This document shows, in pieces, positions 1-8,300 of a stretch of DNA of 13,268 nt. The notes beneath the pieces are model-generated. The model ran no database searches, was not told the origin of the DNA, and worked only from the letters and a program-made list of their open reading frames with translations. The position numbers and the translations under genes were made by a program. Within the stretch, counting starts at the first letter, position 1, and every line of letters starts with the position of its first letter. This DNA is from Bacteroidota bacterium (GTDB lineage: Bacteria; Bacteroidota; Bacteroidia; Flavobacteriales; Weeksellaceae): positions 1 through 13,268 of the forward strand of contig JAEZYN010000029.1 of assembly GCA_023419095.1 (NCBI GenBank), given 5' to 3'.

Positions 1-1
1 C

Positions 2-703
2 TACAATAATTTTCATCGCATCGTTGCACAAAGTGACGATATGAAAAATGATCTGACCGAAAATTTTAAGGTAAAGGAATTCAAGATCGTAAAAATCAAC
101 AATCCCGTAGATTTGAATTTTATAAAGTCACAAACGGAAAACGCACGCAGGCCAGAAAGTTTCAGAGAAGATTTTAAAAATGTAGTCGCCATTGGAAATC
201 TCTCTTCCAGAAAGGGCTTTGATAATTTGCTGAAAGTATTTTCGCACCTCAAAGATGAAAAAATCCTTCTGCATATTATCGGAAACGGCCGTGATTATGC
301 ATTGCTGGAGGAACTTCGAATTGATTTAGATCTAAAAAACGTGATCTTCCACGGCCAGCAGGACAATCCGTATCGGTTTTTAAAGTTTGCCGATCTGTTT
401 GTGCTGTCTTCGCGCTACGAAGGTTTTCCAAATGTGCTGCTCGAAGCCGGTGCGTGCGGAACTTACTCGCTCGCCAACAATTGCCCGGGTGGTATTTCTG
501 AAATTATTCAGCCTAAAATTAACGGTGAAATATGCAATATCAGTCAACATCCTCTTTTCGCGCAGCGTATTATCCAACTTGTAAATTCAGTTCATGATAG
601 CGACCGTATTGCGCATTCCATTTCCAGCCGATTTTCGAAAGAAACGATAATGGCTAATTACCTAGATCTAATCAACAAAACCCTGCTCCAACACACAAAC
701 TAA
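2..703 (+). CDS. Glycosyltransferase family 4 (GT-B), 3' part, 5' end outside window
   Basis: The reading frame is open from the first bases of the window, so the protein begins upstream. The first ATG (41) is not taken as the start, because the residues before it (RIVAQSDDM) already fit the linker before the C-terminal domain of GT4 enzymes. The visible part is the nucleotide-sugar-binding Rossmann domain: a GNLSSRKGFDNLL segment, then HIIGNGRD, then FADLFVLSSRYEGFPNVLLEA. The last contains the E-x7-E pair (codons at 419 and 443) typical of retaining GT4 transferases, followed by the CPGGISEII turn. By family it is a cytoplasmic or membrane-associated enzyme that moves a sugar from a nucleotide donor to a growing glycan. 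Donor and acceptor cannot be read from the sequence. Lipopolysaccharide, capsule or exopolysaccharide synthesis is inferred. No terminator hairpin follows the stop codon. Confidence 0.9.
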   Translation, partial: YNNFHRIVAQSDDMKNDLTENFKVKEFKIVKINNPVDLNFIKSQTENARRPESFREDFKNVVAIGNLSSRKGFDNLLKVFSHLKDEKILLHIIGNGRDYALLEELRIDLDLKNVIFHGQQDNPYRFLKFADLFVLSSRYEGFPNVLLEAGACGTYSLANNCPGGISEIIQPKINGEICNISQHPLFAQRIIQLVNSVHDSDRIAHSISSRFSKETIMANYLDLINKTLLQHTN

Positions 704-709
704 ATAATT

Positions 710-790
710 TTTTTGTAAACTTTTTTTAAATTTGTAAAATTTAAATACTTATATATCAATCGTTTATATGTTTATTTTTGTAAACTTTTT
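710..790 (+). repeat. Pair of identical 16-bp direct repeats upstream of nrdJ
   Basis: The string TTTTTGTAAACTTTTT occurs at 710-725 and again, without change, at 775-790, a 65-bp offset. The second copy ends inside the candidate -33 element of the nrdJ promoter (TTTG, 788-791), so a repressor or activator site is possible. The sequence does not resemble the NrdR box (ACACTATATATAGTGT type). The surrounding DNA is very AT-rich, which raises the chance of coincidence, although the GTAAAC core is not simple sequence. Confidence 0.5.
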
Positions 791-818
791 GTCAGTCTGA
801 AATTTTGTTCTACATTTA
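788..818 (+). promoter_or_regulatory. Candidate Bacteroidota-type promoter of nrdJ
   Basis: TTTG at 788-791, a 19-base spacer, and TACATTTA at 811-818 (7 of 8 matches to TAnnTTTG) fit the -33/-7 promoter of Bacteroidota. Transcription would start near 823-825, giving a leader of about 16 nt before the ATG at 841. Perfect TAnnTTTG boxes also lie at 727-734 and 773-780, but neither has a TTTG at the right distance upstream. No Shine-Dalgarno sequence precedes the ATG, which is usual in this phylum. Confidence 0.4.
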
Positions 819-840
819 TTTCGTTAATTTTTAATACGAT

Positions 841-3387
841 ATGGATACACTGGAACTTGAACAAAAAAGCAAAATTTACAGCTACGCGGACGCATATGAA
901 TCAACATTACAGTACTTTAACGGCGATGATCTGGCTGCAAAAGTTTGGGTCAGCAAGTACGCACTCAAAGATTCCGACGGAAATATTTATGAACGCACTC
1001 CTGATGACATGCACCGTAGAATTGCGTCGGAGATCGCCAGAATTGAAGCAAAATATCCAAATTCATTATCAGAACCGGAAGTTTTCGATCTGATTAAAAA
1101 CTTTAAATATATCATTCCGCAGGGCAGCCCGATGACAGGAATCGGAAACGATTTCCAGATTGCATCGCTGTCTAACTGTTTCGTGATCGGCAGCGGCACG
1201 CAAAGCGACTCTTACGGCAGCATCATGAAAATTGATCAGGAGCAGGTGCAGCTGATGAAAAGACGCGGCGGTGTGGGCCACGACCTGTCTCACATCCGTC
1301 CGAAAGGTTCCGCAGTGAAAAATTCGGCGCTCACTTCTACGGGCTTGGTGCCATTCATGGAAAGATATTCTAACTCCACACGCGAAGTAGCCCAGGATGG
1401 CCGACGCGGCGCACTGATGCTTTCGGTTTCGATTAATCACCCCGATTCTGAAGATTTCGTGAATGCTAAACTTGAGCAGGGAAAGATTACGGGCGCCAAT
1501 ATTTCTGTGAGGATTGATGATGAGTTCATGAACGCGGTGGTAGCCAAGGAAAATTACATTCAGAAATACCCAATACACAGCCAAAATCCGAAGTTCGAAA
1601 AGGAAGTGAAAGCGACCGAGCTTTGGGATAAGATCATCCACAACGCCTGGAAATCTGCGGAACCCGGGATTCTTTTCTGGGACACGATCATCCGAGAGTC
1701 TTTGCCGGATTGCTATGCAGATCTGGGTTACGAAACGGTTTCCACGAATCCATGTGGTGAAATTCCGCTTTGCCCGTATGATTCGTGCAGACTTCTTGCG
1801 GTGAACCTGTTCTCGTATGTAGAAAATCCGTTTACCAAAAAAGCAAAATTCAATTTCGAACTTTTCAAAAAGCACGTCGGTTATGCACAAAGGATGATGG
1901 ACGATATCATCGATCTTGAGATTGAAAAAATTGATGCGATTTTAGAAAAAATCGAGTCAGATCCGGAAGGCGACGAGATTAAGGCAACCGAAAGAAATCT
2001 TTGGATCAGCATCCGCAAAAAGACGATCGAAGGCCGCCGAACAGGTGTTGGGATTACCGCAGAAGGTGATATGCTGGCGGCTTTGAACATACAATACGGC
2101 AGCAAAGAAGGGAACGAATTTTCAACTTTAGTCCATAAGACATTGGCGCTGGCAGCCTACCGTTCGTCCGTTAAAATGGCAAGAGAACGCGGCGCATTCG
2201 CGATTTATGATGAGAAACGCGAGAAAAACAATCCTTTTGTTCAAAGAATTAAAGATGCAGATCCGGAATTGTTTGAAGACCTTCAAAAATTCGGCAGAAG
2301 GAATATCGCGTTGCTTACTATTGCGCCTACGGGCAGCACTTCGCTGATGTCTCAAACGACTTCCGGCATCGAACCGGTTTTCCTGCCTGTCTACAAACGC
2401 CGCCGCAAAGTGAATCCGAACGACCAGGAAGTCCGTGTAGATTTCGTAGATGAAGTTGGCGATCACTGGGAAGAATACATCGTTTTTCACCACCGTTTCA
2501 AGCAGTGGATGGAGGTGAACGGTATCGATACCGAGCGCAATTATACCCAGGAAGAAATCAACAAAATCATCGAGCAGTCGCCGTATTATAAGGCTACTTC
2601 GAATGACGTTGATTGGCTCAGCAAGGTGGAAATGCAGGGTGCAATCCAAAAATGGGTAGATCATTCTATTTCCGTAACGATCAACATCCCGAATGATGCA
2701 ACAGAAGAACTGGTGAATCAGCTTTACATCAAGGCTTGGGAAGTGGGCTGCAAAGGCGTGACAGTTTACCGCGACGGTTCGCGTTCCGGCGTTTTGATTT
2801 CGAACGACGAAAAGAAAGAAGAATCTCCGGCCAGCACTGCATTTCCGAAAAAAAGACCTCAGATCCTGGAAACCGACATTGTGCGTTTCCAAAACAATAA
2901 AGACAAATGGATTGCCTTCATCGGTCTGATCGATAAAAAACCGTACGAAATCTTCACCGGACTGGCCGATGATGAAGAAGGTATCGCGCTGCCACGCTGG
3001 GTAAATGACGGGGTCATCATTAAAAACCGCGACGAAAACGGCAAATCACGCTACGATTTCCAGTTTAAGAATCTTCGTGGCTATAAAACTACAATTGAAG
3101 GGCTTTCGCATAAGTTTAATCCTGAATTCTGGAATTACGCCAAACTGATTTCGGGCACCTTGAGACACGGAATGCCGATTGAAAACGTAGTGGAACTGAT
3201 CAACCGTCTCGAACTCGATTCCGAATCGATCAATAACTGGAAAGCTGGTGTAGCACGCGCCCTGAAGCGGTATATCGCCGACGGTACTGAGGCTGCCGGA
3301 AAATGCTCCAACTGCAGCTCCGACCAGGTGGTTTATCAGGAAGGTTGCCTGATTTGCAAAAACTGTGGCTCGAGCAAGTGCGGCTAA
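841..3387 (+). CDS. nrdJ: Adenosylcobalamin-dependent (class II) ribonucleotide reductase
   Basis: This enzyme reduces ribonucleotides to deoxyribonucleotides in the cytoplasm, using the adenosylcobalamin radical and hence needing no oxygen and no second radical subunit. The 848 residues cover the whole family. C113 (SNCFVIG) and C316 (YDSCRLL) are the predicted reducing pair. C305 in STNPCGEIPL is the predicted thiyl-radical cysteine, with N303 and E307 completing N-x-C-x-E. The C305-C316 spacing of 11 equals that in Thermotoga NrdJ as I recall it. APTGSTS (495-501) is the phosphate-binding loop and GCKGVTVYRDGSRSG closes the barrel. Residues ~665-820 form the TSCPD-like extension. The tail carries six cysteines (822, 825, 836, 839, 842, 847): a zinc-ribbon-like CxxC...CxxC plus two more, probably the redox relay that re-reduces the active site. 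The gene stands alone between its own promoter region and a terminator. No cobalamin riboswitch is visible in the short upstream region. Confidence 0.96.
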   Translation: MDTLELEQKSKIYSYADAYESTLQYFNGDDLAAKVWVSKYALKDSDGNIYERTPDDMHRRIASEIARIEAKYPNSLSEPEVFDLIKNFKYIIPQGSPMTGIGNDFQIASLSNCFVIGSGTQSDSYGSIMKIDQEQVQLMKRRGGVGHDLSHIRPKGSAVKNSALTSTGLVPFMERYSNSTREVAQDGRRGALMLSVSINHPDSEDFVNAKLEQGKITGANISVRIDDEFMNAVVAKENYIQKYPIHSQNPKFEKEVKATELWDKIIHNAWKSAEPGILFWDTIIRESLPDCYADLGYETVSTNPCGEIPLCPYDSCRLLAVNLFSYVENPFTKKAKFNFELFKKHVGYAQRMMDDIIDLEIEKIDAILEKIESDPEGDEIKATERNLWISIRKKTIEGRRTGVGITAEGDMLAALNIQYGSKEGNEFSTLVHKTLALAAYRSSVKMARERGAFAIYDEKREKNNPFVQRIKDADPELFEDLQKFGRRNIALLTIAPTGSTSLMSQTTSGIEPVFLPVYKRRRKVNPNDQEVRVDFVDEVGDHWEEYIVFHHRFKQWMEVNGIDTERNYTQEEINKIIEQSPYYKATSNDVDWLSKVEMQGAIQKWVDHSISVTINIPNDATEELVNQLYIKAWEVGCKGVTVYRDGSRSGVLISNDEKKEESPASTAFPKKRPQILETDIVRFQNNKDKWIAFIGLIDKKPYEIFTGLADDEEGIALPRWVNDGVIIKNRDENGKSRYDFQFKNLRGYKTTIEGLSHKFNPEFWNYAKLISGTLRHGMPIENVVELINRLELDSESINNWKAGVARALKRYIADGTEAAGKCSNCSSDQVVYQEGCLICKNCGSSKCG

Positions 3388-3419
3388 AACCAGTCCAGAA
3401 AGCATATTTAAATAAAATC

Positions 3420-3454
3420 AAAATCCGTTTCCTCAGTGGAGGCGGATTTTTTTT
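3420..3454 (+). terminator. Rho-independent terminator of nrdJ
   Basis: AAAATCCG (3420-3427) pairs perfectly with CGGATTTT (3443-3450). CCTC/GAGG can extend the stem inside, and the T-run continues to 3454. It lies about 33 bp after the nrdJ stop codon. Confidence 0.85.
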
Positions 3455-3460
3455 ATCGGA

Positions 3461-3733
3461 ACATACAGCTTTAGGTTAATCAGCGGAATGTTTAAGACCG
3501 CAGGCTAAACGATTACGTCCGCGACGTATAATTTTACGTCAGGAACCTAAACATTTACGTCCTTTACCTAAAACTTTAGCTTCATAACCTAAACCATTGC
3601 GTCTTTAACCTAAATGATTATGTCTTTAACCTAAATGATTACGTTTTAAAGCTAAATGTTTAGCACATCAAGCTAAAACTTTCACTGGTGAGCCTAAAAT
3701 TTTAGCTTAGTCATTCAAACATTGGGCTCGGGA
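3461..3733. repeat. Non-coding array of thirteen degenerate 21-bp units
   Basis: Thirteen successive units start at 3461 and every 21 bases after that (3482, 3503, 3524 ... 3713), with no insertion or deletion over 273 bp. A rough unit is ACCTAAANNNTTTACGTCNNA. Position 7 (A) and position 11 (T) are the same in all 13 units, position 5 (A) and position 12 (T) in 12, and position 4 (T) in 11; positions 15-21 vary. Three units hold a full 12-bp dyad CTAAA-NN-TTTAG (3568-3579, 3652-3663, 3694-3705) and the others hold decayed forms. The two most alike units are 3608 and 3629; the ends of the array are the most diverged. Stop codons recur in the frames examined (TAA inside CCTAAA on the plus strand, TAA/TAG on the minus strand), so it is unlikely to encode a repeat protein. 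Function is unknown. Because 21 bp is two helical turns, sites for a DNA-binding dimer on one face, or curved DNA, are possible. Confidence 0.85.
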
Positions 3734-3889
3734 CCGAATTGATCATTTTCAATAGGTTGTTTTGATGATTTTAAATTTTATTTTTAAAATTAAATCTCAT
3801 TGCAAGTTGTGTTTAAACAGCATCGACGGGCGTGAGGCGCGGATTTTGAAGCGCTTTTGATTAGTTCAACTGAAATATACCAACAACTA
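3734..3889 (+). other. Leader region between the repeat array and the aldehyde dehydrogenase gene
   Basis: This stretch holds no credible gene. It contains a weak AT-only hairpin (AATTTTA 3774-3780 with TAAAATT 3785-3791) that overlaps the candidate promoter, then a short GC-rich patch around 3825-3855 with two GCGC tetranucleotides that could pair. In the dehydrogenase frame an upstream TTG (3857) would add 11 residues, but it was not chosen as the start. Confidence 0.4.
3757..3786 (+). promoter_or_regulatory. Possible promoter of the aldehyde dehydrogenase gene
   Basis: TTG at 3757-3759, a 19-base spacer, and TATTTTTA at 3779-3786 (7 of 8 to TAnnTTTG) fit the Bacteroidota consensus. The start of transcription would be near 3791, with a leader of about 100 nt. 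The region is AT-rich, so a chance match is a real possibility. Confidence 0.3.
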
Positions 3890-5257
3890 ATGGATTATAC
3901 GAAACTCATAGAAAATCAGCGCGAATTCTTCCGCACGCACCAAACCAAGGATATACGTTTCAGGAAAGAGCAGCTGATAAAACTGCAAAAACTGGTTAGT
4001 GATAACGAAAAAGCCCTGTACGAGGCCATTCATAAAGATTTCGGAAAGTCCGCGTTCGATACTTTCACCACTGAAATTTCAATCATCAATAAAGAAATTA
4101 AGTATTTTTTGCGCAACCTTTCGCAGCTTGCTAAACCCGAAAGAAAATGGACGAACCTAGCGAATCTTCCGGGCTCAAGCAGGGTTTACAGTGAACCTTT
4201 GGGTACTGTTTTGGTCATTGGTGCGTGGAACTACCCTATTCAGCTTTCGCTGTTGCCGGCCATTTCCGCAATCGCAGCCGGAAACACCGTAATCCTAAAA
4301 CCCAGCGAAATCGCACACCACACGATGTTGGTCATCCAAAATCTCATCAACCAACACTTTAAACCAGATTTCTTCCACGTGTGCATAGGCGGTGTGGAGG
4401 AAACTACGGAAATATTAAAGCAAAAATTCGACAAGATATTTTTTACCGGAAGTACACAGGTCGGCAAGATTGTTTATGAAGCCGCGGCAAAAAACCTGAC
4501 GCCGGTAGTTTTGGAACTCGGCGGAAAATCACCGGCGATCGTGACGGCCGACGCAGATTTGGAAGTGGCCGCACGCAGGATCGTGTGGGGAAAATTCATC
4601 AATGCCGGACAGACCTGTGTGGCGCCGGACTTCGTGCTGGTAGAAGAGAAAATCAAGGATCATTTTCTCGATTATCTGCGGGATTATATTAAAAAATTCG
4701 ATTATAAGGCTGGTAACGAGCATTATGCGCAAATCATTAATGATAAAAATTACGCGAGGCTTATGCAACTGATTGACCGCGGGAAAATTTATTTCGGCGG
4801 AAATACGGACCCCGCGACACGATACATCGAGCCAACTGTTTTGGACAATGTAAACTGGGATGATGAAGTGATGCGCGAGGAAATTTTCGGGCCCATTCTG
4901 CCGGTTGTTTCCTATAAATATTTTCGGGAGGCGATGAATCACCTGGCGCAACTCGAAAAACCGCTGGCAGCTTACCTGTTTTCGAACAATCCGGAAGAGA
5001 TTAAATTCTTTAAAGACAACTATTCTTTTGGTGGCGGCTGCATAAACGACGTGATGATGCACCTCAGCAATGATGCGCTACCGTTCGGCGGCGTGGGAAA
5101 TTCCGGAATAGGTAACTATCACGGGAAATATGGCTTCGAGGCATTTTCACATAAAAAGGCGGTGCTGCACAGGAAAAACTGGGGTGAACCGGCCATTAAA
5201 TATCCGCCATATACAGCCAAAAAACTTTCACTGATCCGGAAACTTCTGTCCCGGTAA
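3890..5257 (+). CDS. NAD(P)+-dependent aldehyde dehydrogenase, class 3 (ALDH3) type
   Basis: It oxidises an aldehyde to the carboxylic acid with NAD+ or NADP+. Counting from the ATG at 3890 (455 residues), the catalytic residues fall at N114 (GAWNYP), K137 (KPSE), E209 (LELGGKSP) and C243 (GQTCVAPD). From memory these are the same numbers as in mammalian ALDH3A1, which supports this start over an in-frame TTG at 3857. EEIFGP (330-335) is the conserved NAD-site motif and FTGSTQVGK is the Rossmann turn. LPFGGVGNSGIGNYHGK lies near the C-terminus. No signal peptide is seen. The last ~20 residues are basic and hydrophobic, but no clear membrane anchor is present. Members of this class act on medium- to long-chain or aromatic aldehydes; the substrate here is not determined. 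The gene stands alone and is convergent with the macroglobulin gene. Confidence 0.93.
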   Translation: MDYTKLIENQREFFRTHQTKDIRFRKEQLIKLQKLVSDNEKALYEAIHKDFGKSAFDTFTTEISIINKEIKYFLRNLSQLAKPERKWTNLANLPGSSRVYSEPLGTVLVIGAWNYPIQLSLLPAISAIAAGNTVILKPSEIAHHTMLVIQNLINQHFKPDFFHVCIGGVEETTEILKQKFDKIFFTGSTQVGKIVYEAAAKNLTPVVLELGGKSPAIVTADADLEVAARRIVWGKFINAGQTCVAPDFVLVEEKIKDHFLDYLRDYIKKFDYKAGNEHYAQIINDKNYARLMQLIDRGKIYFGGNTDPATRYIEPTVLDNVNWDDEVMREEIFGPILPVVSYKYFREAMNHLAQLEKPLAAYLFSNNPEEIKFFKDNYSFGGGCINDVMMHLSNDALPFGGVGNSGIGNYHGKYGFEAFSHKKAVLHRKNWGEPAIKYPPYTAKKLSLIRKLLSR

Positions 5258-5272
5258 AAGCCTGTTTTAAAC

Positions 5273-5316
5273 ACAAAAAAAGCCGTTTCACAAATTGTAA
5301 AACGGCTCGTTTTTTT
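5273..5316. terminator. Bidirectional rho-independent terminator between convergent genes
   Basis: AGCCGTTT (5281-5288) pairs with AAACGGCT (5300-5307). A T-run follows on the plus strand (5310-5316), and an A-run (5275-5280) gives the matching T-run on the minus strand. One hairpin can therefore end both the aldehyde dehydrogenase and the macroglobulin transcripts. Confidence 0.9.
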
Positions 5317-5324
5317 AGTTAAAT

Positions 5325-8300
5325 CTATTCTGAAATTGTCACCCGTGTTCCCATCGTATGCGCGTTCATCTGAGGTGCGTAATAGTTCTGCAGCGTCGTA
5401 ATTCCGTTGCTGAAGGTTCCGGAGGCATTGCAGATATAGTCGTACTCAAAAACATACTTCCCTTTCGGCATATATTCAACATAGAAGTTGGTGGACGCAT
5501 CTTTTGTAGATTGATAGTAGCCCAAACCGTTTTTCCACTCATAACCGGAAATGACATTCAGTGGCTCAAATCCGGCAGCTCGCATGTCTTTCAGGTGAAT
5601 GAATTCCATATTTCTGTCGGTGTTTAAAATCATTCTCACAGTAACTTTATCGCCCACTTTTAATGGGGTTCTAGCGGTGATTTTCTGTAATTCCTCACCG
5701 TTTACGGTTTTCACTTTTTTGTAAAGTTCTTTGGTTATTGAAATATAAGATTCGGAAGATTTAATTTTGTCCAGATCTTCATAATACTGCCAAAACAATC
5801 CGCCCTGAACAACACCGGGACCGGGTTTTGTAACCGTCACCGTTCCTAAGGACTTATCAATATGATCAGCCTTTACTGAGGTTTTCACATAACCGGTGGC
5901 TTTCGTGTCGGGGTTCACAAGCTCCTTCCCTCCCCAAATAATGGTCGCCTTATCACTTTCTGCAGTTGTCCAGGATTTTCCGGAATTCAGCATCGTGAAA
6001 ATAACTTCAGCCGTACCGCGCGAACTTCCCCAGGAATTGACTTCCTTCTGGGTTACGAGCCAGATTTTCATTTCCTCAATGAAATCGGTATCGTTGGGAG
6101 TGAGCTTGTTGAAGGCTTCCAAAGCACCGGCATGATTCACTGTCTTGGATGAGTACCAACCCCAGTCATTCAGATTCTGTTTCCAGTAAACGCCCTGAGT
6201 TTGGGTTTCTGTAGAGGTTTCCTTTAGATACGTAAGGAAATTCTTAGACTCCGTTTTCATTCCATATTTATCAAACAACATCGCCAGACGGTGCAGGCCA
6301 AAGAAGGTGAAATCAGTAATTTTCTCTGACTTGGCTTTTGAAATCACAGCATTTTTTAAAGATGTTCCTTTGGCTTTCAGCGGATACTGAGCCTCCCAAT
6401 AACTGCGGGTATCCAGATAATCCAGCACGAAATTATTCACCACAAATTTTTTGTCAATGTTCCCATACTTATTAACTTCCTGATCTACATAACCAATGAG
6501 TTTTGAAACCAGTTCTTTCTGGTCGGAACCCTGATATTCAGACATGTTTCCTTTCAGCCATTCATTGATCCTTCCCAGATTTTTAAGAATATATAATGAA
6601 GTATAATACGAACTTGGATAACCCTGATACCAGGAGAAGCCTCCGTCCGGATTCTGCAGCTGTTTCAGTTCTGCCCAGTCGGTCTGAATGGAATTCCGCA
6701 TTGTATTGGCATCGAAAAGACGGGCCAGTTTCTGCATCTGCTCGGTTTCACTTTTACTGTCCAGCACCCAGGGAGTTTCCTCGAGCAATAATTGTTTCAA
6801 CTCCTGATTCTTCTCAAGATTTGAAGTTAATAAACCTTTCTGCTGGTATTCATCAAAAACCGTTTTAAGTTTCGGATTGGCTTTAAAAATTTCTGAAGCC
6901 AGAACATCCGCAAACCATTTGTTGAAAACCACATCGGCCGAACCGTTCTGATCGTTTTTCAGGCTTGGTAAGGCAAACATGATTTCCCAAATTGGGTTGG
7001 TTGTCAATTCAAGTGTATTGGCAACGTTCGTGGCGGTTGTTGAATTGTTTTTAGCCAGGTTTTCCAGCGTAAATGTTTTCGTTTGGCCTTCTTTTACAAA
7101 GATCGGAACAGCATCGGTTACCAACATTCTGTTGGGCAGAACAGCAATTGCTTTCTGTTCCCCGTCGGAGAAGTTGCCGGCCTGCGCAACAACTTTTATA
7201 ATGATTGAGGAAACATCGTTCGGAACTTTTAATTTCCAGTTGACAACAGAATTTCCTTTTTCAGCCAGTTCAAATGATTTCTGAGTTTCTTTTAAACTGA
7301 ATTTGCCTGAAATATCTTCATTGGTAAACGCATCCAAAATCTGAAGTTGTGCGGTACCATTTAAACTCTGGCTTACCAGACTCGAAAGTTTGGACTGCAA
7401 ATTAATTTCATCTCCTTCACGCAGGAATCTTGGATAATTTGGCGTCACGGAAAATTCCTTCTGCGTCACGACTTCTTTTTCCAAAGTTGCCGCTCTTGCA
7501 TCTTTCGTATGCGCCAGGAACATCAGTTTCCATTGCGTCAATGCTTCCGGTGAGGTAAATTCAAAGGTGACATTCCCGTCCTTGTCCGTCATGAGATTCG
7601 GATAGAAAAATGCGGTTTCGTTCAGGTTTTGGCGGATCGAAATAGCTCCTAAATCTCTATTCACATTTCCCACGCCAGCCAAAACAACTGCTTCAATTTC
7701 ATGTCTGACATTCGCTGTGTCCTTCAAGCCTTGACCGGAAATTTGAACACCAGCAACCCTACCTTGTAAAGCAGATGGCGCACTCATCTGCTGTTTTTCC
7801 ATTGCGGAATCGGCCGCATAGGCTACGACCTCATTCTGGCGAACCATTCTTCCGTATACTCCACCATCAAACCAATTAAAATTAGGAATATTTATATTCT
7901 TCTGGTTTATGTAAGGAACTCTTTTGCTATAATGCTCCTGCGCCAGGTTCTGAGCTAGATCATAGGATATCATTCTGAAATACTTCTGGTATAATTGCTG
8001 CCACGACCAACGGTTTACGGCAAACTGATCGAGTGACATATCATACATATTCGCCAAAACTTCGGCGTTCACTTTTTCTTTGTCATCGCCTAAGATTTTT
8101 ACGGTCCATTTTTCTTTTGAATTGGGCTGTAGCTTGTCCCGGAAGGTCACCGTTTCAATTCTTAAAGGTTTTTTATCGGAACTGATCTTAAGATTGATGC
8201 TTTCGGTTTGTACATCATTGAATGCGACAATTTGAAACTGAACATTCACCTGGTCGATGCTTTCGTCATTCGGGAAGGCAAGGTCGTATTCCAGCACCCC

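Noticed and set aside
41..43. ATG at 41 as the start of the glycosyltransferase
   Set aside because: The frame is open upstream and already encodes conserved-looking sequence, so the gene is truncated by the window edge.
704..840. NrdR box or cobalamin riboswitch upstream of nrdJ
   Set aside because: No sequence near ACACTATATATAGTGT and no structured GC-containing leader could be found by eye.
1069..1890. Long open frame on the minus strand inside nrdJ (273 codons), and a similar one at 2128-2892
   Set aside because: Both lie wholly opposite a strongly conserved nrdJ coding sequence. Their translations are rich in Arg, His and Phe with no family motif, as expected for an antisense shadow.
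3461..3733. CRISPR array or plasmid-type iterons for the 21-bp repeats
   Set aside because: There are no unique spacers between identical repeats and no cas genes, so it is not CRISPR. Iterons are usually close copies beside a rep gene or DnaA boxes, and none is present here.
3857..3889. TTG start adding 11 residues to the aldehyde dehydrogenase
   Set aside because: The ATG at 3890 puts the catalytic residues at 114, 209 and 243, as in class-3 enzymes, and the extra residues have no family support.
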